From assembly GCA_021401465.1 (NCBI GenBank), contig JADDMT010000057.1:62001-126000 (forward strand): DNA of 64,000 nt, given 5' to 3'. This DNA is from Teratosphaeria epicoccoides (lineage: Eukaryota > Ascomycota > Dothideomycetes > Mycosphaerellales > Teratosphaeriaceae). The first letter of the stretch is position 1. Each line of letters begins with the position of its first letter. Positions 55,455 through 64,000 of this stretch are shown here, piece after piece. The translations under genes were made by a program, and so were the position numbers. The notes below the pieces were generated by a model. That model did not search any database. It had not been told where the DNA came from and saw only the letters and a program-made list of their open reading frames with translations.

Positions 55455-55890
55455 GTGGATTATGGAGCGCGAGGATTGAGTCTCAGACATCAGGGGTCTG
55501 ACCTCAAGTTGCGACGAAGGAGACTACCGCGAAGGGCTCTCCATGAAGTTCCAATCGCAACTTGGAGAAAATACTGTAGCAAAATTCAAGATTGGCCGTC
55601 TCCCCTGCAACAATTATATGACGTGCTAGATCATAACGATGAGGAAATAGCTGCCGTTGATCTCGATGCAGCGGAGCCTCTGTCAACTGTGCTGTGTTCA
55701 AAGGCAGCAATGGTCATCTGGGGCTGGGCCGACAACGGTAATGTCTGGCGACATCATTGCTATTCTCTGGGGCTCAGATTGGCCGGACGAGTGCGAATTC
55801 GTGGGCCTGGGCTATATGTATGGCATCACGGACGGCGGAGCTGTGGAGGAAGATGAAGAAGGCGATGTCAAGGGCGAGCAGGTATTTTAT
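55455..55890 (+). pseudogene. C-terminal remnant of a HET-type protein
   Basis: Within 55.7-55.89 kb one frame reads GDIIAILWGSDWP, ECEFVGLGYMYGITDGGAVE and EDEEGDVKGE, matching the C-terminal 'GD-x-[IV]...LVGxxYVHGIMDGE' block of fungal heterokaryon-incompatibility (HET) proteins. A different frame upstream (55455-55740) reads QDWPSPLQQLYDVLDHNDEE IAAVDLD and KAAMVIWGWADNG. No N-terminal HET domain precedes it. The remnant runs straight into the next, N-truncated HET fragment. Function none; relic. Confidence 0.5.
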
Positions 55891-55895
55891 CTGCG

Positions 55896-57474
55896 ATGCA
55901 GACAGCACAAGAGCTGCCCCGTGTCTTCTTACGATGGCAGTCAAATCCAATTTATTTTGACTCTGAAGCATGGTGCCGCCATTCTGAAGCCAGCCGATGG
56001 TTCACTCGAGGCTGGACTTTGCAGGAACTGCTCGCGCCAAGGGAAGTCTACTTTCTAGCAGACAACGGCAATGTCCTTGGAGACAAGCAGTCTATGGTTG
56101 AGCATATCAGCCGGGCGACTCCTATTGAGCCCCAGTACATTCTCGGCAAGAGTGATTTGCATGGAGCGAGTATTGCAAAAAGTATGTCGTGGGCTTCGAA
56201 ACGGCAGACGACCCGGAAAGAGGACATTGCGTACTGTCTCATGGGACTATTTGATGTGCATATGCCCATGATCTATGGCGAAGGCCTGAAGGCGTTCAAG
56301 CATTTGCAGGAGGAGATCATACATCAGTCGGACGACCGCACCATCTTTGCGTGGACGGCGCCCGCAAGATGTGGATGCGACATGTGGGCAGGTCTCTTGG
56401 CCGGACACCCTCGCTTTTTAGCAAACTCCGCGGCCTTCGTTGACCGGGCTTCGCCAAAGTATGCCGAATCCCACACTGTGACTAACAGAGGTCTCAAGAT
56501 ACCATTCCATCTCAAACCATTTCTATCGATGCCTGGAGTCATGGAGGCTGTCCTTGGTTGTGATTTCGAAAAAGGTTCCAGCCAGGATGTTGCAATTATT
56601 CTTGAACGAGACCCGCAAACCAATGACACCGTTTTTCTGCAATGAGATCGTGGGTGCTAGCGACTGTGGGCCTCTGCAGACTGCCTATGTCGAGGATCGG
56701 GTCATTGAGCGCTCAACGCGCCCTACCAAGAAATGGGGCTTCATGATCAACGGCAATCCGGAATTCTATCACCCTACGTTCCACATCGCCGACTATCGCG
56801 AGACTTACTCGGCATTTCTGCCACCAGATGAACCTCCTCTCATGGCACCCCAACCGCGTTGGGACAGATTGTGGAGCCCCTATAGGAATAGCCAGTGTCC
56901 TGTTCATACAAGATCAGAATGCCACACCTGTCCGCCTCTAATAGAGATCACTACCATTGCAGGTACGGTCAATGCAGCACTGCTGCTTAGAAACTTTTTG
57001 TCCGGGGTCACGCTGGTCCTCGCAATTGGTTGCGGAAGTGATGGTCACGAAGAGCCCGTGATAGATGTCCTGCTTCGAGACAACCTCGACTCTTTAGCTG
57101 AGATACAAAGAGGCCTTAGTCCCTGCAAAACAGTGAATCGCTTCGTCTCTGCGCTCGCAGCTCGCCAGACTGCTCCAAGTCATGACTCGAACGTGTACCC
57201 GCGGTCCAGTCCATTTCCCGGCCTGGCTGTCAGTGCGCGTGTATCCGCATCGCCAAAGTCGAATGCTTTGTTCCGGATCACGGACATCGAAATTGCTGAA
57301 GGTGTCATGTGCATTCAACGGGACGTTGAATATCAGAAGAGTTTCTCTAGCGATCCATCACATTTGGGAAATGACAAGCTGGCGATCACCGAGGCCCAAA
57401 GGCAAGAAGCGAATAGAACACATGAGACCGGATCTCTTCATGTCGATCGCTTGTACACGCTCGCATGGTCTTGA
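55896..57474 (+). pseudogene. HET-domain protein lacking its N-terminus, frameshifted
   Basis: Second half of a HET domain: SRWFTRGWTLQELLAPREVY FLA, MSWASKRQTTRKEDIAYCLM GLFDVHMPMIYGEGLKAFKH LQEEI. These blocks are diagnostic for the fungal HET/allorecognition family. The first half of the domain (ILSHTWG...; the Y-x-W-x-D active-looking block) is absent. After LERDPQTNDTVFLQ there is a TGA at 56643-56645, and the protein-like sequence continues in another frame (CNEIVGASDCGPLQTAYVED, KKWGFMINGNPEF, ITDIEIAEGVMCI) to 57474, so one frameshift lies near 56.6 kb. Intact HET proteins trigger cell death or vegetative incompatibility; this copy cannot make one. A missed intron at the frameshift is possible but no good donor is apparent. 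Confidence 0.7.
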
Positions 57475-57901
57475 GATTCGGCCTTGTCAGGCTTTACGGC
57501 GGCATGCCCTGGGAACTTGGTGGCACGACTAATGCATTGACAGCTAGCACCAGCCCTGTACCTGGCTGCCCTGAACAGAACGCAGACAGTCTCCTAGTGA
57601 CGAGGACCCGAAGTCGCACGAAGGAGTGCGAAACTCCGCCTGGCGCTGTGGCGCTTACCATGCGGCAGTGTCAGAGCCATAGTCACGACAAATCAAGATC
57701 CAATGTTTCGATCATCTGCATTGAGAATAATATTCCGGTCAGTGTAAATCACTCATGTCTTTCATGAACATCAGTCTGCACCTCGACGAGCACGCTGCTC
57801 TTGCGGTCCGGCGTCGTCCTTCGAGGCAAAACCTTCTTTGTCTTCCTTTGCTCCCGCGGCCTTCTTCGTCAACGGCTCTACGCTCAACGCAATCACATCA
57901 G
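57475..57901. other. Convergent spacer
   Basis: Between the HET remnant (+) and SET gene (-) 3' ends. Nothing recognisable. Confidence 0.5.
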
Positions 57902-59322
57902 CTACGCATTCGTCTCTGGGCCTCCACGCTTCTTTGGCGGTGCCACAACAATCTCGTCCTCTTCAACACGCTGCACTTCCTTCGGTCGCGTAGGCCTGCT
58001 CGTCGACTTCGCTGATTTGACCGCAACATTCGACTTGTTCTCCTTTACAGCTTTCTTCGGTGCTCTCGAGCTTTCTGCACCCCCCTTCGCACTCTCAGCA
58101 TGCACGCTCTTCCTCTTCCTCCCAGGCTCCGGCCTCTCCACCTCAAACGGACTATGCGGATCCGGCGTCGCACCACACGAACACCTAATCCCAAACGGCC
58201 CAAAATAATTCGACCCATAATGGAACGTCAACTCCGTCCCTGGAGCGATCTTCTCAATCGCCACGAAGACGACGAACTTCTTCTTGCCTGCGTATCCTGT
58301 GATGGCCTTCAGATTCGGATCGCAAGACGAATTGATGAAGCGTGTCCAGTTGCCATACTCGCCTGCGTCAATTTGACAGACTCCCTCGATTGCGCAGAAG
58401 TATCGTGAGCCCTGTGATACGGTGGCGGGCCGGAGCTCACCGATGTATTCGTCTAGGTATGAATTCTTCTTTATTGTCTTGGCATCCGGCTTTGTGAAAG
58501 CGCCATACCCGAATGCGCCCTTCTTGATTTCGATGACTGTTTCACCGAGCATTTGCTTTCGAAACTTCTGGTAGCAGCGTTCGGCACACTGCGGTAAGGA
58601 GTCAGCTCCAGCTCGGCAGATCAGGTTTACCACCTTACCTTTGATTTCGCAGTCCCTCGTCTACCACACTGCAGACACTTTTCAGATGGACTGTCCACGC
58701 ACATCACCTCCCTTGCTGAAGCTGGCGGAATGGTGAAGCGCTTCCAGCCTGGCTCTACATCGTCCAGATCGGACTCGGCCTCAGCTTCCTCTTCGTCCTG
58801 GTCAGCCTCCTCATTGCCCCGTCTCCTTTTTTGGCGCTTGCCCTTGGCAGCCAGCTGTCGAGATTCCTCGTCTTCGCTGCTCCCCGCTTTCTTAGTGGTC
58901 TTGACGACCGGGACAGGGGCCTTCCGCACAATAGGCTCCGGCGTCGCCTCTGCCAGCTCATGCCTCACCCACTTGTCGCCATCGTGAAGTTGATAGTCAA
59001 CAATTCTGACAGGCGGCTTCGCGATGACTGGTCCGCTCAGCGTCCGATCCTCGTTCCAAGCTTCGAAATGATCATCGTCCGGTATAGGCTCCTCCAGGAT
59101 TTTTGATGTCTTCGCCTTCGACTTCTTTACCTGCGACGACTTTGCCTTCGATGTTGTGGCATTCGACGACTTGGCCTTCGACAACTTGGCCGTCGACGAC
59201 TTTGCCTTCGACGTCGTGGCTTTCGACACCTTTGCTGATGATTTTGTTGCCTTCGGTACCTTCACCTTCGATCCTGTTGCCTTCGACTCCGTTGCCTTGG
59301 CAGGCGCTTTTGACTTTGCCAT
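57902..59322 (-). CDS. SET-domain protein with Lys/Ser/Ala-rich N-terminus
   Basis: Two exons (59322-58639, 58588-57902) around a 50-bp intron (GTAAGG...CGCAG) give 456 residues. Residues 1-75 are degenerate repeats of S-K-A-K-S-S and S-K-A-T type, like a histone-H1-like tail. A Cys cluster (EKCLQCGRRGTAKSKCAERCYQKF) spans the intron. The SET domain is at about 250-390: VIEIKKGAFGYGAF, NSYLDEYIGELRP, TRFINSSCDPN (the N-H-S-x-x-P-N block with Ser for His) and GTELTFHYGSNYFG (catalytic Tyr), followed by post-SET-like RCSCG. Such proteins methylate histone or other lysines; target unknown. The C-terminal tail is Lys-rich, suggesting a nuclear location. Confidence 0.85.
59100..59300. repeat. Degenerate short repeats coding the SET protein N-terminus
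   Basis: Repeated CTTCGACGACTTGGCCTTCG-like units on the + strand (SKAK/SSTAK on -), imperfect with a period of about 15-30 bp. Confidence 0.6.
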
Positions 59323-59565
59323 ATTCGCTGGAATGTCAGCAACCAGTGCTGGCCTACAGCAGTATCATAGAAACCCATGGCGCATTGGATAGGCTTTGGC
59401 AGCAAGTCTGACAAGTCGAACAAAGAGAAATGGAGCAACGACGGCCGCAAATGGTCACAATAAATTTTATCATTCTTTGTTTACATGCGTGCGCGGGTTT
59501 ACCTCTTGACATATGTAAAGGGACGACACGACAAGGCTTAATCCTTGATACTGCTCATCGCGTAA

Positions 59566-60690
59566 CTAGAAGACCGCGAGCGCGTTTGGCGGGCTGCCGA
59601 TGCCACCTGTGTAGACGATCATTAGCCATTGACGACCCCTATTCGTATGGGATGGCTTACCTGGCACGTTCAACGGCACACTCGTCAACAAGAACGAATA
59701 CCTCTTCAACCTCTTGCACGTCTCCGACAGCTCCTTGAGATCCCACAACTCTCCAATCGACATCCCGAACAGCGACAAAAAGTACTGATGCAACACCAGC
59801 CCCGAAACAGCATCCTCCTTCCCAGTCTCCGGATTGATCGCCGGAATATGCTCGAACGCAATCATATCTCCAGCAACAGCCGCAAAGTGCTTGTTCCAGA
59901 ACCATTTCGCCGTCGCGATATCACCCGTGACACCGCAAGAGCGGTGCGAGCCCATGAGCTCAGCTTGCTTCTCGGCAGACTGTCCTCCCAGCCCTTCGGT
60001 GAACCCAGAGCGGATGATGATGACATCGCCGACACGGAACTCCACACCCTGTTGCTTCGCGATCTTCTCGATGTCGGCAACGGTAATCTTGTCGTCAGTG
60101 TAAGGGTTGAATTTGATGCCGTTCTCATCCGCATAGCGCTTGTAGTCGATAAAGACGCCCCTCGCCACCAGCCCACCCCTAGTATGCCAATGATCCAACG
60201 TCGGGAGCTTCATCTCGCGGTCCTCGCCACCAAAGTCCTGCGCGAGTTCCGCAACACTGGTTTTGACCCCATTGTACGCGGACGCGCTCGCCTGGTGGTG
60301 AAAGTGGCAAAGGCTGTCCCATTGGCTGGAGCACTGCGTGTTGAATTCGATCTCGTCATCGTAGCCGTGAGCCGCCAGAGGAGTCTCGACGAAAGACATG
60401 ACTTTGTGAACGAGACCTTTGCGGCCAAAGCCTGGGGTCTTGATGGCGCCGATTGGCCAGTTCAGGGAAACAGAGACGCCGTCTTTGAGCTCGGAGTAAG
60501 CCGCTCTGATTATTTCTGGAGTGAGGAGATTGAGAGTGCCAAAGACATCTTTCTTTCCGTTCTTGTCCCAGATGCCCCAGGAGGTGCCTCGCGGTCGTTA
60601 GTGCATTGAACGATTTGATGAAATTGTCCTCATACCTTGCGGCATGTCCTTGATCTTGGGCAAGCTGTCGAAGTCTGGGATGCTCGTCAT
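59566..60690 (-). CDS. Cyclase-family (kynurenine formamidase-like) protein
   Basis: Three exons (60690-60636, 60587-59661, 59606-59566) with 48- and 54-bp introns give 340 residues. Splicing restores KIKDMPQGTSWGIWDKNG at the start and SVPLNVPGGIGSPPNALAVF at the end, both family hallmarks. Other blocks: FGTLNLLTPEIIRAAYSELK, WDSLCHFHHQ, GGLVARGVFIDYKRY, FRVGDVIIIRSGFTEGL and AVAGDMIAFEHIPA. The fungal branch has N-T-Q-x-S-S-Q-W-D-S in place of the bacterial metal motif H-x-G-T-H-x-D, as seen here. Members have been linked to hydrolysis or cyclisation of small metabolites; the substrate is unknown. Confidence 0.85.
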
Positions 60691-61390
60691 TATGCCTGCG
60701 GATATGGATTGAGACGCTGCTTGTCAGTCTGGTAGCTGCCAGAGGTCTAAACGCTAGCTTCGAATTGTTGGAGAGAGGACGGAAAAGACTCGTGGATGCT
60801 CTTATTGCAAGACATGCCGCCTATTGCTAGTAGCGGGGTATTACGGTTCAGTATCATGTCCTCGGGTAGGAGGATCGAGCTTGCTGCTTGCCAAGGATCT
60901 CCCGGCTGAAGACATCAGTCATTTGCAGAGATGTCGCCGCCTCAACATTGGATGTATATGGATAGAAGACAGAATCAGGAGCTCAAGAGAAGTTTTGTGC
61001 TACCATACCATCAATGTGGCTGTCGGCGCACGGGAGTTCCCAGGTAGACCGGGAAACCTCACATGACTAAGTTTCGTATATTGAATACGAGGAAAGATTC
61101 ACATACGCCATACTCATGTCTCGTTATGCCATTCGCTTTACCGACGTTCCCATGCCATACTGGTATCTCCCGATCTAATCCGACGTTTGTCTCACAGTTC
61201 TCCCCGAACGCCAAAATCCCGACTAGCACGCCGGGATCCCATCTCAAACGCCCCCGGCTAATCCCTTAATCTGACTGATTCAATATCACAAACGGCCTGG
61301 TCCTCTCGCTCGCCGCCGTAGCCTGAGCGATCGCGGTCTACCCGGTCGTCGTCCTAGGCAAGTGCCGTGCGAACTATCTCGAATCCCGAC
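60691..61390. other. Intergenic
   Basis: Promoter of the cyclase gene and 3' flank of the GH81 gene. No supported gene. Confidence 0.5.
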
Positions 61391-64000
61391 TTACCTTTCG
61401 ACCTTACCTGCCAAATGCCCAATCGTTGACCTCCGAGTCTTGCCCGTTGAACCAGCGTCCCCTCCCAGCGCTGCTGAGTAGGCGAGATACCAAGTTCGGC
61501 TCGCTCCACTGTCGAGGTAGCTCTGGTTGAAAAGCGGACCACTGAAAAAATTGTAGCACGCAGTCGGGTTGATGAACATCTGATTGCCCTCAACAATCCC
61601 GCGCCAGCCTCCCGTAATGTTCCAGGCCGGCTTGATACCCGTTCCATTGGCGAAGTAAGCTGCCCACTCTTCCTGCACGAACGTCTTTGTTCGAATCAAC
61701 GGAGTGTGAGGCAGGAGCGGCAGCATGTGAATACCCTGAATGTACTCTGTCACGTCGCCAAAGTATGTGATGTGATTGAGCTTGTTCTCGAACAAAATGC
61801 CAACCACCTTGTTGCCGATGTATGTAGAGGGCTGAATAGTGTTGTCATTGGTGTAAAGGTAGTAATTCTGCAAGCTGCGCGCTTGGATTGCGAGCATCAA
61901 GTTGCCTCGAGCCTCCATATTGGCGTCGTCAATGACACGACCCCATAGTTTGATAGCGTAGCTAGCCATGGTGTCTTCGCTAGAGCTTTCCTGATCTTTG
62001 CCGTCTGCTGTTGCGATCAGACCGTGAGCCCAAGAATGGCCGTGGTACCAATCGAACATGCGCGAAAATGGAAAGTATGGGTCATCTGTGACGGAGTTGG
62101 CGTAGTCGCGCACGAGGGCGTTCACCCAGGCCTTGTTAGTGCCCTCGGCAAGCCAAGTCGAGTTCAGGGTTCCGATGACGGCTGCAGCGTAGACGTAGTA
62201 TCCATAATGGAAATGATGATCGTTGTAGTTGGTATTGCCGAAATTGCACCCGCTATCGCCTCCGTTATAACCACAAACACTTACGATGCCTCCCCAAACC
62301 TCGTCATAGACGATCGGGATTGGCATCACATTGCTGACGTGAAGGGCGAATACTTCCTGCAGCCTTTTCAGTCCGGCAGCGGCCAGTGATGAGTTGTCAG
62401 CAAGGTCATAGGCCGTGTAGCAAATGGTGGCGAATTTGGCCAAAGCTTTCCCGTCAAAGTAAATGCTGCTTTGGTTGGTCTGCATGCTGATGTCCTCGTT
62501 CAGCTCACCCCAAGCGACGTGGTTGAGAAGCTCTTTCGTGGCTGGAGACAAGGTGTTAACTGTGCCGGTTTCTGGCGACCACGGTGCGAAGCCCAGGTCG
62601 TTCGGCAAATTAGGCTCCTCAAGGGTCCAGGAGTCACCGCTGACTGCAGTTGCGGAACCTTTTGTGGTCGTGACGAGGCTCAATTTCTTTAGACCAGCAG
62701 ACGTCGCTTTTGAGAATGATTGCACATGGTGAGGCAGAGCCCACATTAGAAGAGTCCGACTTGTATCACCAGCTTTGTTCCACTTTAATGTGTAGGTGCC
62801 TGTTCTTCGACGAACAGACCCAGAGATGCTTGCAGAGGTTGCATAGACTCCTGCGGCAGCGTCATATTCTGGGTTTGTGCTATTGCTGTTGCTGCCACTG
62901 GTACTGTCCGTAGGGACCTTCGCGATCTGTATATAGCCTTGGAAATTGGAGGGTCCTTGCACATTCTTGGGGTCGATCAACGTGAATCTTTTGGCATCGT
63001 ATGCCTTTGTGGATGGCGTCACGTAAATAAGCCACGATGTACCACCTGTGATCGAAGCTCGGTATTTGTACGTGATGCCGTTGTCGATAGGCCCAACATA
63101 TAAGAGGCTTGTAATGCCGAGTCCGGATGAGATGAGTGGTGTGCCATCTTGGTAGACGCCCGTAAGGAATCCCATACCCTGCAGGAGCGGGAATGTGATG
63201 ATTTTTGTGCCATTCGCACTTGCCAAGTTTACATTCACTGAGAAGGCTTCGAGCGAATCTGTTGTCAGTGTAGTGCCACTCCCGAGTTCGGTGGCGGACA
63301 TGACAAGTGGTTCAAGTCCAACAGGCGACCCGAAGTATTTGATCTGGCCTGCATCGACCCCCGCCTCTGCAGGTATAGTGCCAAACTGACTACGCTCGGT
63401 GTGCGAGATTACCATACCGTAGCTACCGCTTTCTCCGTCACCCTTGACCCAAGTGATTGAGTACGGATGCGTCCAAGTCCCTTCAGTCTGATCGCCGAGG
63501 AAGAAATTTGCGTAGAACTTGTTGGTGTCCAGTCGAGCATCCTGCTTCTGGATGCCAAGTGGAGGTACCGGGTGGTCTTCTTTAGGCGTGATCTGGGAGG
63601 GCGGTGCATCACTGGCAATCATTTGGAAGATGTTGTCGGCGAAGGTTGAAGTTAAGGTTGAACTTAAGGATGTGCCTAAGGTGGCCTCCGTGCCGACGGT
63701 GACGTTCTCAATCTGTCCCAAACCTGGGAACGCTGTAGGATTGACAAGCGGAAGCGTGGCTGTGGCTGAGCCAACCGATGTCAAGAACGGGAGCGCAGTC
63801 GGCTCGCCTAATGTCTCCAAGGCCGATATGATGGATCCGGTGGCATTCGCCGTCAATGGCCTCGTTGCCGTCTGTAGAGCCGACGGCACGAGAGACGTTA
63901 AAGCGCTGTCAGGAAGCATTGTCGTCGTCGTAACAGTCAAGCTCGAGGTTGAGGTGTAGGTGGCCAATGTCGAGCTTTGGAAATTGAGACTACCCGTCGA
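61391..64000 (-). CDS. GH81 endo-beta-1,3-glucanase, 5' end outside window
   Basis: Secreted endo-glucanase that cuts beta-1,3-glucan, used in septum/wall remodelling (Eng1/Acf2 type) or against other fungi. The frame is open to base 64000, so the start and signal peptide are outside. A Ser/Thr-rich region of about 120 residues precedes the catalytic part. GH81 blocks: DTNKFYANFFLGDQTEGTWTHPYSITW (in two parts), NYNDHHFHYGYYVYAAAVIG (acid Asp), FDWYHGHSWAHGL, and KDQESSSEDTMASYAIKLWG (nucleophile Glu). A conserved C-terminal block EGNQMFINPTACYNFF precedes a short basic tail. No intron in the visible part. Confidence 0.93.
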   Translation of the reverse strand, partial: STGSLNFQSSTLATYTSTSSLTVTTTTMLPDSALTSLVPSALQTATRPLTANATGSIISALETLGEPTALPFLTSVGSATATLPLVNPTAFPGLGQIENVTVGTEATLGTSLSSTLTSTFADNIFQMIASDAPPSQITPKEDHPVPPLGIQKQDARLDTNKFYANFFLGDQTEGTWTHPYSITWVKGDGESGSYGMVISHTERSQFGTIPAEAGVDAGQIKYFGSPVGLEPLVMSATELGSGTTLTTDSLEAFSVNVNLASANGTKIITFPLLQGMGFLTGVYQDGTPLISSGLGITSLLYVGPIDNGITYKYRASITGGTSWLIYVTPSTKAYDAKRFTLIDPKNVQGPSNFQGYIQIAKVPTDSTSGSNSNSTNPEYDAAAGVYATSASISGSVRRRTGTYTLKWNKAGDTSRTLLMWALPHHVQSFSKATSAGLKKLSLVTTTKGSATAVSGDSWTLEEPNLPNDLGFAPWSPETGTVNTLSPATKELLNHVAWGELNEDISMQTNQSSIYFDGKALAKFATICYTAYDLADNSSLAAAGLKRLQEVFALHVSNVMPIPIVYDEVWGGIVSVCGYNGGDSGCNFGNTNYNDHHFHYGYYVYAAAVIGTLNSTWLAEGTNKAWVNALVRDYANSVTDDPYFPFSRMFDWYHGHSWAHGLIATADGKDQESSSEDTMASYAIKLWGRVIDDANMEARGNLMLAIQARSLQNYYLYTNDNTIQPSTYIGNKVVGILFENKLNHITYFGDVTEYIQGIHMLPLLPHTPLIRTKTFVQEEWAAYFANGTGIKPAWNITGGWRGIVEGNQMFINPTACYNFFSGPLFNQSYLDSGASRTWYLAYSAALGGDAGSTGKTRRSTIGHLAGKVER

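Noticed and set aside
59629..60609. 326-codon + frame opposite the cyclase gene
   Set aside because: Antisense shadow; the minus frame splices into a full family protein.
1..64000. CRISPR array, prophage, insertion sequence or secondary-metabolite backbone gene
   Set aside because: The window is eukaryotic; no PKS, NRPS or terpene synthase motif, no transposase or reverse transcriptase motif and no regular spaced repeats were seen.

Overview
This window is nuclear DNA of a filamentous ascomycete, probably a Dothideomycete (inferred from overall character; there is no rRNA marker). Most genes carry short introns of about 47-113 bp with GT...AG ends and CTAAC/CTGAC-like branch sites. Genes are monocistronic and on both strands. 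The products are typical of Pezizomycotina: asco-laccase, HET-domain and DUF3425-bZIP proteins, SAPS protein, DSC-type rhomboid, GH53/GH30/GH81 hydrolases. Most gene models were rebuilt by hand by joining reading frames at splice sites that restore a known family sequence.

Layout. 1-7 kb: 3' part of a laccase, a mitochondrial citrate-type carrier, the mitochondrial calcium uniporter and a DNAJC9-like J protein, all on +. 7.7-18 kb, all on -: GH53 galactanase, an acidic ORF, a SAPS (SIT4-associated) protein, a WBP2-like GRAM protein and a GH30 galactanase-type enzyme. 18-25 kb: gene-poor, with two tandem paralogues of a fungal LP-x-ELRN-x-IYE family. 25-34 kb: bZIP and dynactin subunit 6 (divergent), a dead class III aminotransferase, a small Gly-rich protein, poly(A)-binding protein. 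34-43 kb: orphan ORFs, a dead aldo-keto reductase, a butanediol-dehydrogenase-like enzyme, a DSC2/UBAC2-like rhomboid. 43-54 kb: a long empty stretch, a dead alpha/beta hydrolase, an OPT transporter, Mn-SOD, a cysteine-rich membrane protein with an early stop. 54-64 kb: complex III hinge protein QCR6 with an unusual acidic extension, a 27-nt poly-C tract, two HET remnants, a SET-domain protein, a cyclase-family protein and the 3' part of a GH81 glucanase.

How the genes relate. No biosynthetic cluster or phage/transposon-like island is visible. Two themes stand out. (i) Polysaccharide and lignin/melanin chemistry: laccase, GH53, GH30 and GH81. (ii) Strong contrast between intact housekeeping genes (MCU, PABP, SAPS, QCR6, SOD2, dynactin) and accessory genes that are broken by frameshifts, stops, internal deletions or loss of catalytic residues (aminotransferase, aldo-keto reductase, alpha/beta hydrolase, HET pair, Cys-rich protein). 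I did not find a convincing new multi-gene system. The best leads are the HET remnants beside the poly-C tract, the orphan two-exon gene at 36.5-37.7 kb, the QCR6 extension and the laccase with a Phe at the axial T1 copper position.
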